From the NCBI GenBank assembly GCA_016741995.1, contig JACVCO010000019.1, forward strand, positions 21,577 to 85,576: a DNA stretch of 64,000 bases, read 5' to 3'. Origin of the DNA: Hydrogenophaga sp. Its GTDB lineage: Bacteria > Pseudomonadota > Gammaproteobacteria > Burkholderiales > Burkholderiaceae_C. Made by a program: the position numbers and the translations under genes. Within the stretch, counting starts at the first letter, position 1. Each line of letters opens with the position of its first letter. The notes under the pieces were generated by a model. The model did no database searches. It saw only the letters and a list, made by a program, of their open reading frames with translations, and was not told where the DNA came from. This document shows positions 31,509-39,224 of this stretch, piece after piece.

Positions 31509-31931
31509 TCAGGCGCGGCCGATGATGCTGGCCGTGGCCATCAGCTCTTCGAGCAGCGCAAGCGACACCGCGCCCGACACCGCGTAGGGGTCGAACTCGG
31601 GACGCTCGGAGTACTTGAGCACGATGGAGGTGTTGAGCTTGGCGAGGTTGACCTGGCCCATGGTCCAGCCGCCAAAGCGGCGCTCGCTGATTTCCTGGTA
31701 GTGCAGCAGCACCACATCCTTGTGGCGCGGGTCGGCCACGATGTGGTTGTAGAGCGTGTTCACCGCGCCTCGCCCGCCTTCGATGGCCTGCAGGAAGATG
31801 CCGCCGCCGTAGCACAGCACGCCCGTGATGCCATTGGAGGTGTTCTGCTGGCGCGAAACGTCGAGGATGCCTTCGATGGCCTTCGCATCCTTGTCGACGG
31901 CACGGCTGACGTAGAGCAGGCGAACGAGCAT
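31509..31931 (-). CDS. Single-domain BLUF blue-light sensor
   Basis: Flavin-binding blue-light photoreceptor of the BLUF family, 140 residues. The residues of the photocycle are in place: Tyr7 in LLYVSR, Asn30 in the RQQN segment before GITG, Gln48 in FLQAIEGG, and Trp89/Met91 in GGWTMG. No output domain is attached, so it must signal through a partner protein. It starts 19 bp after folE on the same strand and probably shares its transcript. The short C-terminal tail (about 100-140) is helical and hydrophobic, as in other short BLUF proteins. Confidence 0.9.
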   Translation of the reverse strand: MLVRLLYVSRAVDKDAKAIEGILDVSRQQNTSNGITGVLCYGGGIFLQAIEGGRGAVNTLYNHIVADPRHKDVVLLHYQEISERRFGGWTMGQVNLAKLNTSIVLKYSERPEFDPYAVSGAVSLALLEELMATASIIGRA

Positions 31932-31950
31932 GGTGTTCTCGCGAGGGGTT

Positions 31951-32682
31951 TCAGCGGGGGATGAGGGCGAGGAATTCGCGGCGCAGGTTGGCGTCTTTCA
32001 GGAACACGCCGCGCATGACGGAGTTGATCATCTTGCTGTCCATGTCCTTCACGCCGCGCCAGGCCATGCAGTAGTGGCTGGCCTCCATCACGATGGCCAG
32101 GCCATCGGGCTGGGTTTTCTCCTGGATCAGATCGGCCAGCTGGATCACGGCCTCTTCCTGGATCTGCGGGCGGCCCATGATCCATTCGGCCATGCGCGCG
32201 TACTTGGACAGGCCGATCACGTTGGTGTGCTCGTTGGGCATGACGCCGATCCACAGCTTGCCGATGACCGGGCAGAAGTGGTGGCTGCAGGCGCTGCGCA
32301 CGGTGATGGGCCCCACGATCATGAGCTCGTTGAGGTGCTCGGCGTTGGGGAATTCGGTGACCGACGGGCCCTTGACGTAGCGGCCTGCGAACACCTCCTT
32401 GAGGTACATCTTGGCCACGCGGCGCGCGGTGTCGCCGGTGTTGTGGTCGTTCTCGGTATCGATCACCATGGCCTCGAGCACGCCCTGCATCTTCTGCGTG
32501 ACTTCGTCGAGCAGCTTCTCCAGTTCACCCGGCTGGATGAACTCGGCGATGTTGTCGTTGGAGTGGAAGCGATGGCGCGCGGCCTTGAGCCGCTCGCGGA
32601 TCTTCACGGAGACGGGCACGCCCTCGTCACCGCCTTGGGCAGGCGAGCCCGGGCCCTGGTCAGGATCGGTCTTCATGAGCAT
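31951..32682 (-). CDS. folE: GTP cyclohydrolase I
   Basis: Makes 7,8-dihydroneopterin triphosphate from GTP, the first step to folate and other pterins. The zinc ligands are present in ACSHHFCP and in SHYCMAWRGVKD near the C-terminus, with the substrate loop NEHTNVIGLSKYAR between. The start is uncertain: ATG at 32682 (used, 243 residues), ATG at 32676, or GTG at 32697; none has a strong ribosome site. It follows the DNA ligase by about 40-50 bp and precedes BLUF by 19 bp. nudB, the next pathway enzyme, lies 5 kb upstream on the same strand. Confidence 0.95.
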   Translation of the reverse strand: MLMKTDPDQGPGSPAQGGDEGVPVSVKIRERLKAARHRFHSNDNIAEFIQPGELEKLLDEVTQKMQGVLEAMVIDTENDHNTGDTARRVAKMYLKEVFAGRYVKGPSVTEFPNAEHLNELMIVGPITVRSACSHHFCPVIGKLWIGVMPNEHTNVIGLSKYARMAEWIMGRPQIQEEAVIQLADLIQEKTQPDGLAIVMEASHYCMAWRGVKDMDSKMINSVMRGVFLKDANLRREFLALIPR

Positions 32683-32734
32683 GGGGGATGCTATCACCCA
32701 CCCCTTGCCCAGGCACGGATGAGTGCTTAAGACC

Positions 32735-34468
32735 TCACGCCATCAAGGCCCGCAGATCGGCCAGGGTGTTCGCCTCGTGCAGCGGCTTGTCCGGGCGCGG
32801 GCGCAGCATGCGGGGAAAGCGCAGCGCCACCCCGCTCTTGTGGCGGGTGCTGCGCGCGATGCCTTCGAAGGCCAGTTCGAACACCAGGGTAGGCCGCACG
32901 CTGCGCACCGGGCCGAACTTCTCCAGCGTGTTCTGGCGGATCACGGCGTCCACGGCCTGGAACTCGGCGTCGGTGAGGCCCGAGTAGGCCTTGGTGAAGG
33001 CCACCAGCTGCAGGCCCTCGGGGTCGGCCGGGCGGCGCGCGGCGATCGCGTCCACCACCGACTGCGCCTCGGCCGCGTCGCGCGGCGGGCGGTTCCAGAC
33101 GGCGAAGGTGTAGTCGGTGTAGACCGAGGCGCGGCGGCCGTGGCCGGCCTGGGCGTAGATCAGCACGCCATCGACGGTGAGCGGATCGATCTTCCACTTC
33201 CACCAGGCCAGACGCTCGCCCGGCCCCGCACCGCGCGCGCGGCCACTGCCATAGGCGCTCTCGCGGTGCTTGAGCATCAGCCCCTCGACACCGAGTTCGC
33301 GCGAACGCGCGCGCTGCGCCGCGAACGTGGCCCAGCCGTCGGCCGGCAGCAGCGGCGACAGCGGCAGACCGTGGCCTGGCGCGAGGGCCTCCAGCGCGGC
33401 GCGGCGCGCGTGCTGCGGCAGCGAGCGCAGATCGCGGCCCCGGTCTTCCAGCAGGTCGTAGGCCATGAAGCCCACGGGCGCGGCCGCCAGCACCTTGGGG
33501 CCCAGGGTCTTGCGGCCGATGCGCTGCTGCAGCACGGCAAAGGCCGCAGGCCGTCCGACATGCGCAGCCCCCGGCAGGGGCGTGCCCTGCGGGTCCCAGG
33601 CCAGGATCTCGCCATCGACCACCGTGCCGTCGGGCCAGCCAGCGGCCAGTTGCACGAGTTCGGGAAAGCGATCGGTCATCAGCTCTTCGCCGCGCGACCA
33701 CACCCACACCTGCCCGGCGCGTTTGACGATCTGGCCGCGAATGCCGTCGAGCTTCCATTCGGCCAGCCACTCGCCCGCGTCGCCCAGCGTGGCCGTGGGC
33801 TCACCCGGCAAGGCCTGCGCCAGGAAGAACGGGTACGGCTGGCTGGGTTCACGCGCCTCGCCCGCCCCCGCATCGGGCGCCGCGACGATCGCGCGCCAGG
33901 CGCCCACCGTGGGCACGCGTTTGCCATCGGTGAAGCCCATCATGCGCGCGGCCACTGTCTTGGCGTCGAGCCCAGCGTGCTCGGCGATCGCGCGCTGCAC
34001 CAGCAGCTTGCTCACCCCCACGCGAAAACCGCCGCCCACCAGCTTGACGAGCAGGAAGCGCCCGAGGGGATCGAGCTCGCGCCACCACGCGGTGAGCGCG
34101 GCGGCGATGCGGGCTTCGTCCGCGCCGCGCAGCGGCAGCAGGCGCTGCTGCATCCAGTCGTCCAGGCCGAGGTCGCTGCCGCCATCGGCCGGGCCGGGCA
34201 GCACATGGGCGATGGTTTCGGCCAGGTCACCCACCGCCTGGTAGCTCGCCTCGAACAACCACTCGGGCAAGGCCGCCGCCTGCATGGCCACGGCCTTGAG
34301 CTGGGCGGTGCGCACCAGTTGGCGCGGCTTGCCGCCCGCCAGGAAGTACATGGCCCAGGCGGCGTCCGCCTCGGGCGCCTGGCGCAGGTAGCGCACCAGG
34401 GCGGCCACCTTGTCGTTCGTGGCCGTGCTCTCGTCGAGTTCGGCGAACAGCGCCGCGAAGCGTTTCAT
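32735..34468 (-). CDS. ATP-dependent DNA ligase of the Lhr-Lig-Exo type
   Basis: Seals nicks using ATP, and belongs to the bacterial group that pairs with an MBL-fold exonuclease for repair. The 577-residue protein has an N-terminal domain typical of long ATP ligases (to about 205), the nucleotidyl lysine in EWKLDGIRGQ (about 238-247), then GEILAW, the VEGLMLKHR motif and WWKWK of motif V, and an OB domain at the end. Its ATG overlaps the exonuclease stop by 4 bp. The DNA helicase and phosphoesterase that often complete this cluster are absent; folE follows. Confidence 0.9.
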   Translation of the reverse strand: MKRFAALFAELDESTATNDKVAALVRYLRQAPEADAAWAMYFLAGGKPRQLVRTAQLKAVAMQAAALPEWLFEASYQAVGDLAETIAHVLPGPADGGSDLGLDDWMQQRLLPLRGADEARIAAALTAWWRELDPLGRFLLVKLVGGGFRVGVSKLLVQRAIAEHAGLDAKTVAARMMGFTDGKRVPTVGAWRAIVAAPDAGAGEAREPSQPYPFFLAQALPGEPTATLGDAGEWLAEWKLDGIRGQIVKRAGQVWVWSRGEELMTDRFPELVQLAAGWPDGTVVDGEILAWDPQGTPLPGAAHVGRPAAFAVLQQRIGRKTLGPKVLAAAPVGFMAYDLLEDRGRDLRSLPQHARRAALEALAPGHGLPLSPLLPADGWATFAAQRARSRELGVEGLMLKHRESAYGSGRARGAGPGERLAWWKWKIDPLTVDGVLIYAQAGHGRRASVYTDYTFAVWNRPPRDAAEAQSVVDAIAARRPADPEGLQLVAFTKAYSGLTDAEFQAVDAVIRQNTLEKFGPVRSVRPTLVFELAFEGIARSTRHKSGVALRFPRMLRPRPDKPLHEANTLADLRALMA

Positions 34469-35583
34469 GCGGCGGGTTCGGTGCTGTCGGCCGCACTCTC
34501 GGGCGCATCGCCGTACTCGGTGTCGAACGCCTCGGCCTGCAGGCCTTGTTCCTGCAGGTAGCGCACAAGCACCGGCACACTGCCGTGCGTGACGATCACG
34601 CGCTCGGCGCCGCTGGCGCCGATGGCCGCCAACAGGCCGGGCCAGTCGGCATGGTCGCTGAGCACGAAGCCGCGGTCCTGCCCGCCGCGGCGGCGCCAGC
34701 CGCGGATCTGCATCCAGCCGCTCGCGAAGGCGTCGCTGAAATCGCCGAATCGTTTGATCCATGGCGTGCCGATGGCGCTGCCCGGGCAGAGCACGAGCGC
34801 GCGCCGCAGGTCGGCCTTGTCTTGCACATCGCTCACCGCGAGCGTCGGTGGCAGCTCGATGCCCGCGGCGCGGTAGGCCTGGTTGAGCGGTTCGACGGCG
34901 CCGTGGCACACGATGGGGCCGATGGTCGCGTCCACCCCCGCGAGGATGCGTTGCGCCTTGCCCAAGCTGTAGCAACTGAGCACGCTGGCGCGGCCCTGCG
35001 CGGCGTTGCGCGCCCACCAGGCGTTGATCTCGGCGAACAGTTCGTGGTCGGGCCGCCAGCGGTAGATCGGCAGGCCGAAGGTGGATTCGGTGATGAAGGT
35101 GTCGCAGCGCACGGGCTCGAAGGGCGCGCAGGTGCGGTCGGGCACGGCGCTGTCGGGCGTGGTGCGGTAGTCGCCGCTGGCCACCCACACGCGGCCCCCG
35201 TGTTCCACGCGCACCTGGGCTGAGCCGAGCACGTGGCCCGCGGGGTGGAGCGAGACACGCACGCCGCGGTGGGTGATCGCCTCGCCGTACGCCAGCGCCT
35301 GCAGCGCAATGCCCGCACCCAGCCGCGCGCGCAACAGGCCCGCGCCCGGGGCGGCTGCCAGGTAGTGGCCATGGCCGGGGCGCGCGTGGTCGGCATGGGC
35401 GTGGGTGATCACCGCGCGGTCCACCCGGCGCCAGGGGTCGATGTAGAAATCGCCCGGCGGGCAGTACAGGCCCTCGGGACGCTGGACGATCAGGTCCGCT
35501 CGATCCGCCGCCGGGCCGCCCCAAGGCGGATCAGCCCCCTCGGGGGGCAGCGACGACACGAAGTGCGGAGCGTGGGGGCTCAC
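34465..35583 (-). CDS. Ligase-associated DNA exonuclease (MBL fold, beta-CASP)
   Basis: Metallo-beta-lactamase-fold nuclease of the type that partners the bacterial DNA ligase next to it. Metal motifs are visible: THAHADHAR (about 60-68), HPAGHVLGSAQV and LSDHADW near the C-terminus, with the usual GLYCPPGDFYIDPWR before. The GTG start at 35583 has GAGGTGG 4 bases upstream and gives 372 residues, but the first 20-25 residues are coded by an intergenic repeat. There is no other start before the conserved domain. It lies 8 bp after clsB and overlaps the ligase by 4 bp. Confidence 0.87.
   Translation of the reverse strand: MSPHAPHFVSSLPPEGADPPWGGPAADRADLIVQRPEGLYCPPGDFYIDPWRRVDRAVITHAHADHARPGHGHYLAAAPGAGLLRARLGAGIALQALAYGEAITHRGVRVSLHPAGHVLGSAQVRVEHGGRVWVASGDYRTTPDSAVPDRTCAPFEPVRCDTFITESTFGLPIYRWRPDHELFAEINAWWARNAAQGRASVLSCYSLGKAQRILAGVDATIGPIVCHGAVEPLNQAYRAAGIELPPTLAVSDVQDKADLRRALVLCPGSAIGTPWIKRFGDFSDAFASGWMQIRGWRRRGGQDRGFVLSDHADWPGLLAAIGASGAERVIVTHGSVPVLVRYLQEQGLQAEAFDTEYGDAPESAADSTEPAA
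35512..35583. repeat. Comamonadaceae-type intergenic repeat with two hairpins
   Basis: A GC-rich element with two short hairpins: CCGCC (35516-35520) with GGCGG (35525-35529), and GCCCCC (35534-35539) with GGGGGC (35543-35548) around a 3-base loop, followed by CACGAAGTGCGGAGCGTGGGG. I recall near-identical elements scattered between genes in Comamonadaceae; their minus-strand translation gives the SSLPPEGADPPWGG string seen at the N-terminus of the exonuclease. Only one copy is visible in this window. Confidence 0.6.
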
Positions 35584-35591
35584 GTCCCACC

Positions 35592-36866
35592 TCAATACCG
35601 GTGGCCGGTGAGGAAAAGCACCGTGCGCATGACGCCGAAGGCCAGGCGGTCGAGCAGCCGGTCGCTCCACGGTCGGGCGTTGATCGCGGCGGCATCCAGG
35701 CGCGTGCCGGCGGTCTGCATGAGGTGGTCGAGCTGGTCGCGCAGCAGCGTGGCGAAGCGCCGGTCGGTGGTCATGACGTTGGCCTCGCGCGCGAGCAGCA
35801 TCGACAACGGGTCGAGGTTGGTGGAACCCACGGTGGCCCAGCGCTCGTCGACCACCGCCACCTTGGCGTGCAGCGCGCTCGGCGCGTATTCGTGCACCTC
35901 GATGCCCGCATTGGCCAACCGCTTGAGCACCGGCCGCGCCGCGCGGTACTGCATGAAGTGTTCGTAGCGCCCCTGCAGCAGCAACCGCACGCGCACACCG
36001 CGTTCACGCGCCAGCAGCAGCGCCTTGCGCAGCTTGCGGCCGGGAATGAAGTAGGCGTTGGCGATCACGATCTCGTGCCGCGCGGTGCCGATGGCTTTGA
36101 GGTACGCGCGTTCGATGTCGTGCCGGTGCGCCACGTTGTCGCGCAGCAGCAGCGCGGCGCGGGCGCCGTCCACGCCGAGCAGCGTGCTCTCGGCATCGGG
36201 CACATCGCTGCCCGGGAAGCCGCGTGCATGCGCCTCGAACTTGCGCAGCAGGCGCGAAAAATCGCCCGCGGGGCGCGAGCCGCGCAGCGCACCCCAGGCG
36301 GCCATGAACTCGCGCTGGCGCGCCGCACGCGCGGCCTGCAACCGCCACCACAGCTGCTCCATGGTGGCCACCATGTCCTGCACCAACGGGCCGGCCACGC
36401 GCAGGGCGTAGTCCAGACGCGGCTCGCCCAGGCGCCCGAGTGCCACGTCGTCGCGGTCGTCGATGAGGTTGATGCCCCCGCAGAAGCCGACCGTGCCGTC
36501 GATGACGGCGAGCTTGCGGTGCAGGCGGCGCCAGAGGCTGGGGAACAGCAGGCCGAAGCGGCCCAGCGGCGAATAGACGCGCCACTTCACGCCCGCGGCG
36601 GTGAACCGCTCGCGCCACTCGGCGGGCATGACGGGCGTGCCCACGCCATCGACCACCAGGCGCACCTCCACGCCACGGCGCGCCGTGCGCTCCAGCGCTT
36701 CGGCCACCGCCAGCGCAGACCCCTGGAACTCGAAGATGTACGTCTCGACGTGCACCACCTGGCGCGCGGCGTCCATGGCCTCGATGAGCGCGGGAAAGAA
36801 GTCGTCACCGCCACGCAGCAGCACGAGCTGGTGGCCCGGGCGCCAGGTGGTGGCGATGCGCGTCAC
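35592..36866 (-). CDS. clsB: Cardiolipin synthase B-type phospholipase D enzyme
   Basis: Phosphatidyltransferase making cardiolipin at the inner membrane. The 424-residue protein has two HKD motifs: HRKLAVIDG (about 115-123) followed by GGINL, and HAKVAVVDE (about 330-338) followed by GSTNLDP. A C-terminal hydrophobic patch is present. The GTG start overlaps the stop of the EEP-family gene by 4 bp. E. coli has the same pair as ybhP-clsB. The next gene begins 8 bp after its stop, within the repeat. Confidence 0.88.
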   Translation of the reverse strand: MTRIATTWRPGHQLVLLRGGDDFFPALIEAMDAARQVVHVETYIFEFQGSALAVAEALERTARRGVEVRLVVDGVGTPVMPAEWRERFTAAGVKWRVYSPLGRFGLLFPSLWRRLHRKLAVIDGTVGFCGGINLIDDRDDVALGRLGEPRLDYALRVAGPLVQDMVATMEQLWWRLQAARAARQREFMAAWGALRGSRPAGDFSRLLRKFEAHARGFPGSDVPDAESTLLGVDGARAALLLRDNVAHRHDIERAYLKAIGTARHEIVIANAYFIPGRKLRKALLLARERGVRVRLLLQGRYEHFMQYRAARPVLKRLANAGIEVHEYAPSALHAKVAVVDERWATVGSTNLDPLSMLLAREANVMTTDRRFATLLRDQLDHLMQTAGTRLDAAAINARPWSDRLLDRLAFGVMRTVLFLTGHRY

Positions 36867-37591
36867 AGCTCGAGGTCCGCGATCAGCGGCAGGTGATCGG
36901 ACATGCGGCGCCACGCCAGCCCGTGCGGCACGTGGGCCGACACGGGCCGCAGCCCGCGCGCGAAGATGCGGTCCAGGTGGAGCAGCGGCAGGCGCGCGGG
37001 GTAGGTGGGCAGGCGGATGCCTTCGAAGGTGCGCAGGTCCAGCGCGGCCATGGGCTTGAGCAGTTGTGCGCTCCAGTCGTTGAAGTCGCCCGCGACGATC
37101 AGGGGCGCGCTGGCGGGCACCTCGCGCGCGATGAACTGGCCCAGCCGCTGCACCTGGCGCTCGCGGCTGGCGTGAATCAGCCCCAGGTGCACCACCACCA
37201 CGTGCACGTCCACCCCCTCCACCAGCAGTTGCGCGTGCAGCATGCCACGCTGCTCGAAACGGTGGTCGGACACATCGGTGTGGCCCACGCCGATCACCGG
37301 CCAGCGCGAGAGCAGCGCGTTGCCGTGCTCGCCGTGGCGCGTGACGGCGTTGGTGCGGTAGACCGCTTCGTAGCCCTCGGGGGACAGGTAGCCCGCCTGG
37401 TCGAGCTCGGGCCAGCGCGTGAAGTAGCGTTCGAACTTGCGGTGGTGGCTGCGCACTTCCTGCAGGCAGACGATGTCGGCGTCGAACTGCTCGACCGCGA
37501 GCGCGAGGTTGTGGATTTCCAGCCGGCGCGCCGGCCCCAGGCCCTGCACGCCCTTGTGGATGTTGTACGTGGCCACGCGCACGATGCTCAT
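36863..37591 (-). CDS. Endonuclease/exonuclease/phosphatase family protein (YbhP-like)
   Basis: 242-residue EEP-superfamily hydrolase, fold of DNase I and inositol phosphatases. Signature residues: RVATYNIHKGV (5-15), the metal Glu in CLQEVRSH (about 43-50), VVVVHLGL, AGDFNDWSA, and the C-terminal MSDHLPLIADLEL. The position before clsB matches ybhP of E. coli, whose substrate is unknown. The ATG overlaps none of the upstream gene; 29 bp separate it from nudB. Confidence 0.83.
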   Translation of the reverse strand: MSIVRVATYNIHKGVQGLGPARRLEIHNLALAVEQFDADIVCLQEVRSHHRKFERYFTRWPELDQAGYLSPEGYEAVYRTNAVTRHGEHGNALLSRWPVIGVGHTDVSDHRFEQRGMLHAQLLVEGVDVHVVVVHLGLIHASRERQVQRLGQFIAREVPASAPLIVAGDFNDWSAQLLKPMAALDLRTFEGIRLPTYPARLPLLHLDRIFARGLRPVSAHVPHGLAWRRMSDHLPLIADLEL

Positions 37592-37620
37592 GCGCAGAAT
37601 GATCGCACGCGCTTTTGCAC

Positions 37621-38100
37621 CTAGCGAGGCGCCGGGCCACCCAAGCGCGGGAGCCAGCCGATGGCCTCGGCGTTGGAGGGCGAGAAACACCGCTCCATGG
37701 CCTCGCGCCAGGGCAGCCAGCATTGGTCGCGGTGCTCGCGCGGGCTCAGGCGCACCGGCAGCGGGCGCGGCACGCACAGGCCGAAGAGGTGCTCGGTGTT
37801 GTGCGTCACGCCGCTCGCGTAGCGGTGGCGCCATTGCGGGTAGATCTCGTAGACGTTTTCCAGCGCCCAGTCGCGCAGGGCGTGGCCCGGCGCGCGCGCA
37901 TCCAGGCCCGTCTCTTCGGCCACTTCGCGCGCGGCGGTGTGCTCGAAAGCCTCGTCGGGGTGGTCTTTCGAGCCGGTGACGGACTGCCAGAAACCCGGGG
38001 CATCGGCGCGCTCGATGAGCAGCACCTCCAGCGCCGGGGTGTGGATCACCACCAGCACCGATTGCGGCACCTTGAAGGGCCGCGGAGCGTCATCGGCCAC
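37621..38100 (-). CDS. nudB: Dihydroneopterin triphosphate diphosphatase
   Basis: Nudix hydrolase that removes pyrophosphate from dihydroneopterin triphosphate, the step after folE in folate synthesis. The 159-residue protein has the Nudix box with AAREVAEETGL (about 56-66). A typical N-terminus (VPQSVLVVIHTPALEVLLIER) and the WHGR-like C-terminal TEHLFGLCV suit the NudB group. The GTG start overlaps the yqjK-like gene by 11 bp. The aspS-nudB neighbourhood is also known from E. coli. Confidence 0.88.
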   Translation of the reverse strand: MADDAPRPFKVPQSVLVVIHTPALEVLLIERADAPGFWQSVTGSKDHPDEAFEHTAAREVAEETGLDARAPGHALRDWALENVYEIYPQWRHRYASGVTHNTEHLFGLCVPRPLPVRLSPREHRDQCWLPWREAMERCFSPSNAEAIGWLPRLGGPAPR

Positions 38101-38395
38101 GGCGGCTCGTGGACAAGCGCTGCCACAGGCGCCACATCGACCACACCCGCAACGGCGCGGAGATGAGCCGGCTCGGCCGGCGCGCCACCCACAGGCCAGT
38201 GACCGCGGCCAGCGGCCACACCAACTCGGGCGGGCGGGCCCGCAACCACTGCCATGCCCCTTGCACGCGCTCGGCCCAGCCGAACACGGGCTGCAAGGCC
38301 CCGGCGTGGATGCCGGCGCGCTGGCGCAGGTCGCGCGAACGGCGGCGCAGCGCCACGCGGCGCTGCGCGAGCTGCTGTGCGCGCAGGCCGGTCAT
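38090..38395 (-). CDS. YqjK-like small basic protein
   Basis: 101-residue, strongly basic protein with a short hydrophobic segment (about 56-73). I place it as YqjK-like because it directly follows YqjD-like and YqjE-like genes, as in E. coli yqjCDEK, and has the same basic N-terminal helix rich in Arg/Gln. Its ATG overlaps the YqjE-like stop by 4 bp and its end overlaps nudB. Function is unknown. Confidence 0.65.
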   Translation of the reverse strand: MTGLRAQQLAQRRVALRRRSRDLRQRAGIHAGALQPVFGWAERVQGAWQWLRARPPELVWPLAAVTGLWVARRPSRLISAPLRVWSMWRLWQRLSTSRRGR

Positions 38396-38766
38396 GGGTC
38401 CAGCGCCTCGCGGTCCTGGCGCAGTTCCTCGATGCTGGCGGAGAACAGGCGCGAGCCCCGCTTCACGCGCTCACGCGCCTGCCACGCGGCCACCAGGCCG
38501 ATCAGCAGGAACAGCCCGGTGAACACGCCCAGCGCAAGCAACCGATGTTCGTCCCACAAGGCCACAGTGATCAACATGGCCAGAAAGCCCAGGCCCAGCA
38601 CCAGGCTGGCCAGCGCGATGGCGCCATACGCCACCATGCTGGCCACCCGCAGGACCTCCTCCTGCGCCTCGACACTGAGCAGCTCGAGGCGGACCTGGGC
38701 CAGTTCGATCAGGGTCGCGGCCAGGCCACGCACCGAGGCCGACAAGCGTTGGGCGGCGCGCTCCAT
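38392..38766 (-). CDS. YqjE-like phage-holin-family membrane protein
   Basis: 124-residue protein with two membrane helices (about 42-65 and 70-95) between charged ends, matching the Phage_holin_3_6/YqjE family. These proteins are not phage-derived in this context; they form a three-gene membrane-stress cluster with YqjD and YqjK. It starts 7 bp after the DUF883 gene. Confidence 0.8.
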   Translation of the reverse strand: MERAAQRLSASVRGLAATLIELAQVRLELLSVEAQEEVLRVASMVAYGAIALASLVLGLGFLAMLITVALWDEHRLLALGVFTGLFLLIGLVAAWQARERVKRGSRLFSASIEELRQDREALDP

Positions 38767-38773
38767 GGAGGGG

Positions 38774-39094
38774 TCAGCGGCGGCCGATGAGCAGGCCGAT
38801 CAGCAGGCCCACGCCGGCCGCGGTGCCGATCGCCTGCCACGGGTGCTCGTGCACGTACTCGTCGGTGACGCGCGCGGCCTCCTTGGCCCTGATGGCGATG
38901 GACTCCTCGATGTCGCCCAGCCTGTGCTTGGCGGCCATCAGGTTCTCACGGATGCGCTCGCGCATCTCGACCACCTTGCCTTCGGTTTCGTTGGCGGTGG
39001 CGTGCAGCAACTCTTCGGCGTCGGTGATGACGCGCTGCAGGTCGCGCACGAGCTTCTTCTTGCTGGCGGTGGTGTCGGTGGCGGCTTCGGCCAT
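38774..39094 (-). CDS. DUF883 / YqjD-ElaB family protein
   Basis: 106-residue protein: a charged amphipathic helix region (about 12-80) and a C-terminal membrane helix ending GLLIGLLIGRR. This matches the ElaB/YqjD/YgaM family, C-tail-anchored proteins reported to bind ribosomes in stationary phase. The ATG at 39094 has an AAGGAG ribosome site. First gene of the YqjD-E-K-like set, downstream of the aspS terminator, so it likely has its own promoter in the 130-bp gap. Confidence 0.85.
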   Translation of the reverse strand: MAEAATDTTASKKKLVRDLQRVITDAEELLHATANETEGKVVEMRERIRENLMAAKHRLGDIEESIAIRAKEAARVTDEYVHEHPWQAIGTAAGVGLLIGLLIGRR

Positions 39095-39178
39095 GGCGGG
39101 GCTCCTTTCCAGAAAGTGACAGGTCATTGATCGCGTTGATCAATGGTGCGACCTCGGAAGGATACGCAGGTTCCCGAC

Positions 39179-39204
39179 AAAAAAGGCGCCCGAAGGCGCC
39201 TTTT
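39179..39204 (-). terminator. Intrinsic terminator of aspS (UUCG-loop hairpin)
   Basis: GGCGCC and GGCGCC form a 6-bp stem around a TTCG tetraloop on the minus strand, followed by six T. AAAA/TTTT flanks make it bidirectional in principle. It lies 20-46 bases beyond the aspS stop and is the cleanest terminator in the window. Confidence 0.88.
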
Positions 39205-39224
39205 GCGGCATGGTCCTACAAGGA

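Noticed and set aside
32723..34561. Long plus-strand frame opposite the DNA ligase
   Set aside because: Antisense to a ligase with clear KxDG and motif V sequences; compositional artefact.
38392..38766. Holin-like gene as a sign of prophage
   Set aside because: The family name is misleading; YqjE-type proteins are chromosomal. YqjD- and YqjK-like neighbours and no phage genes surround it.
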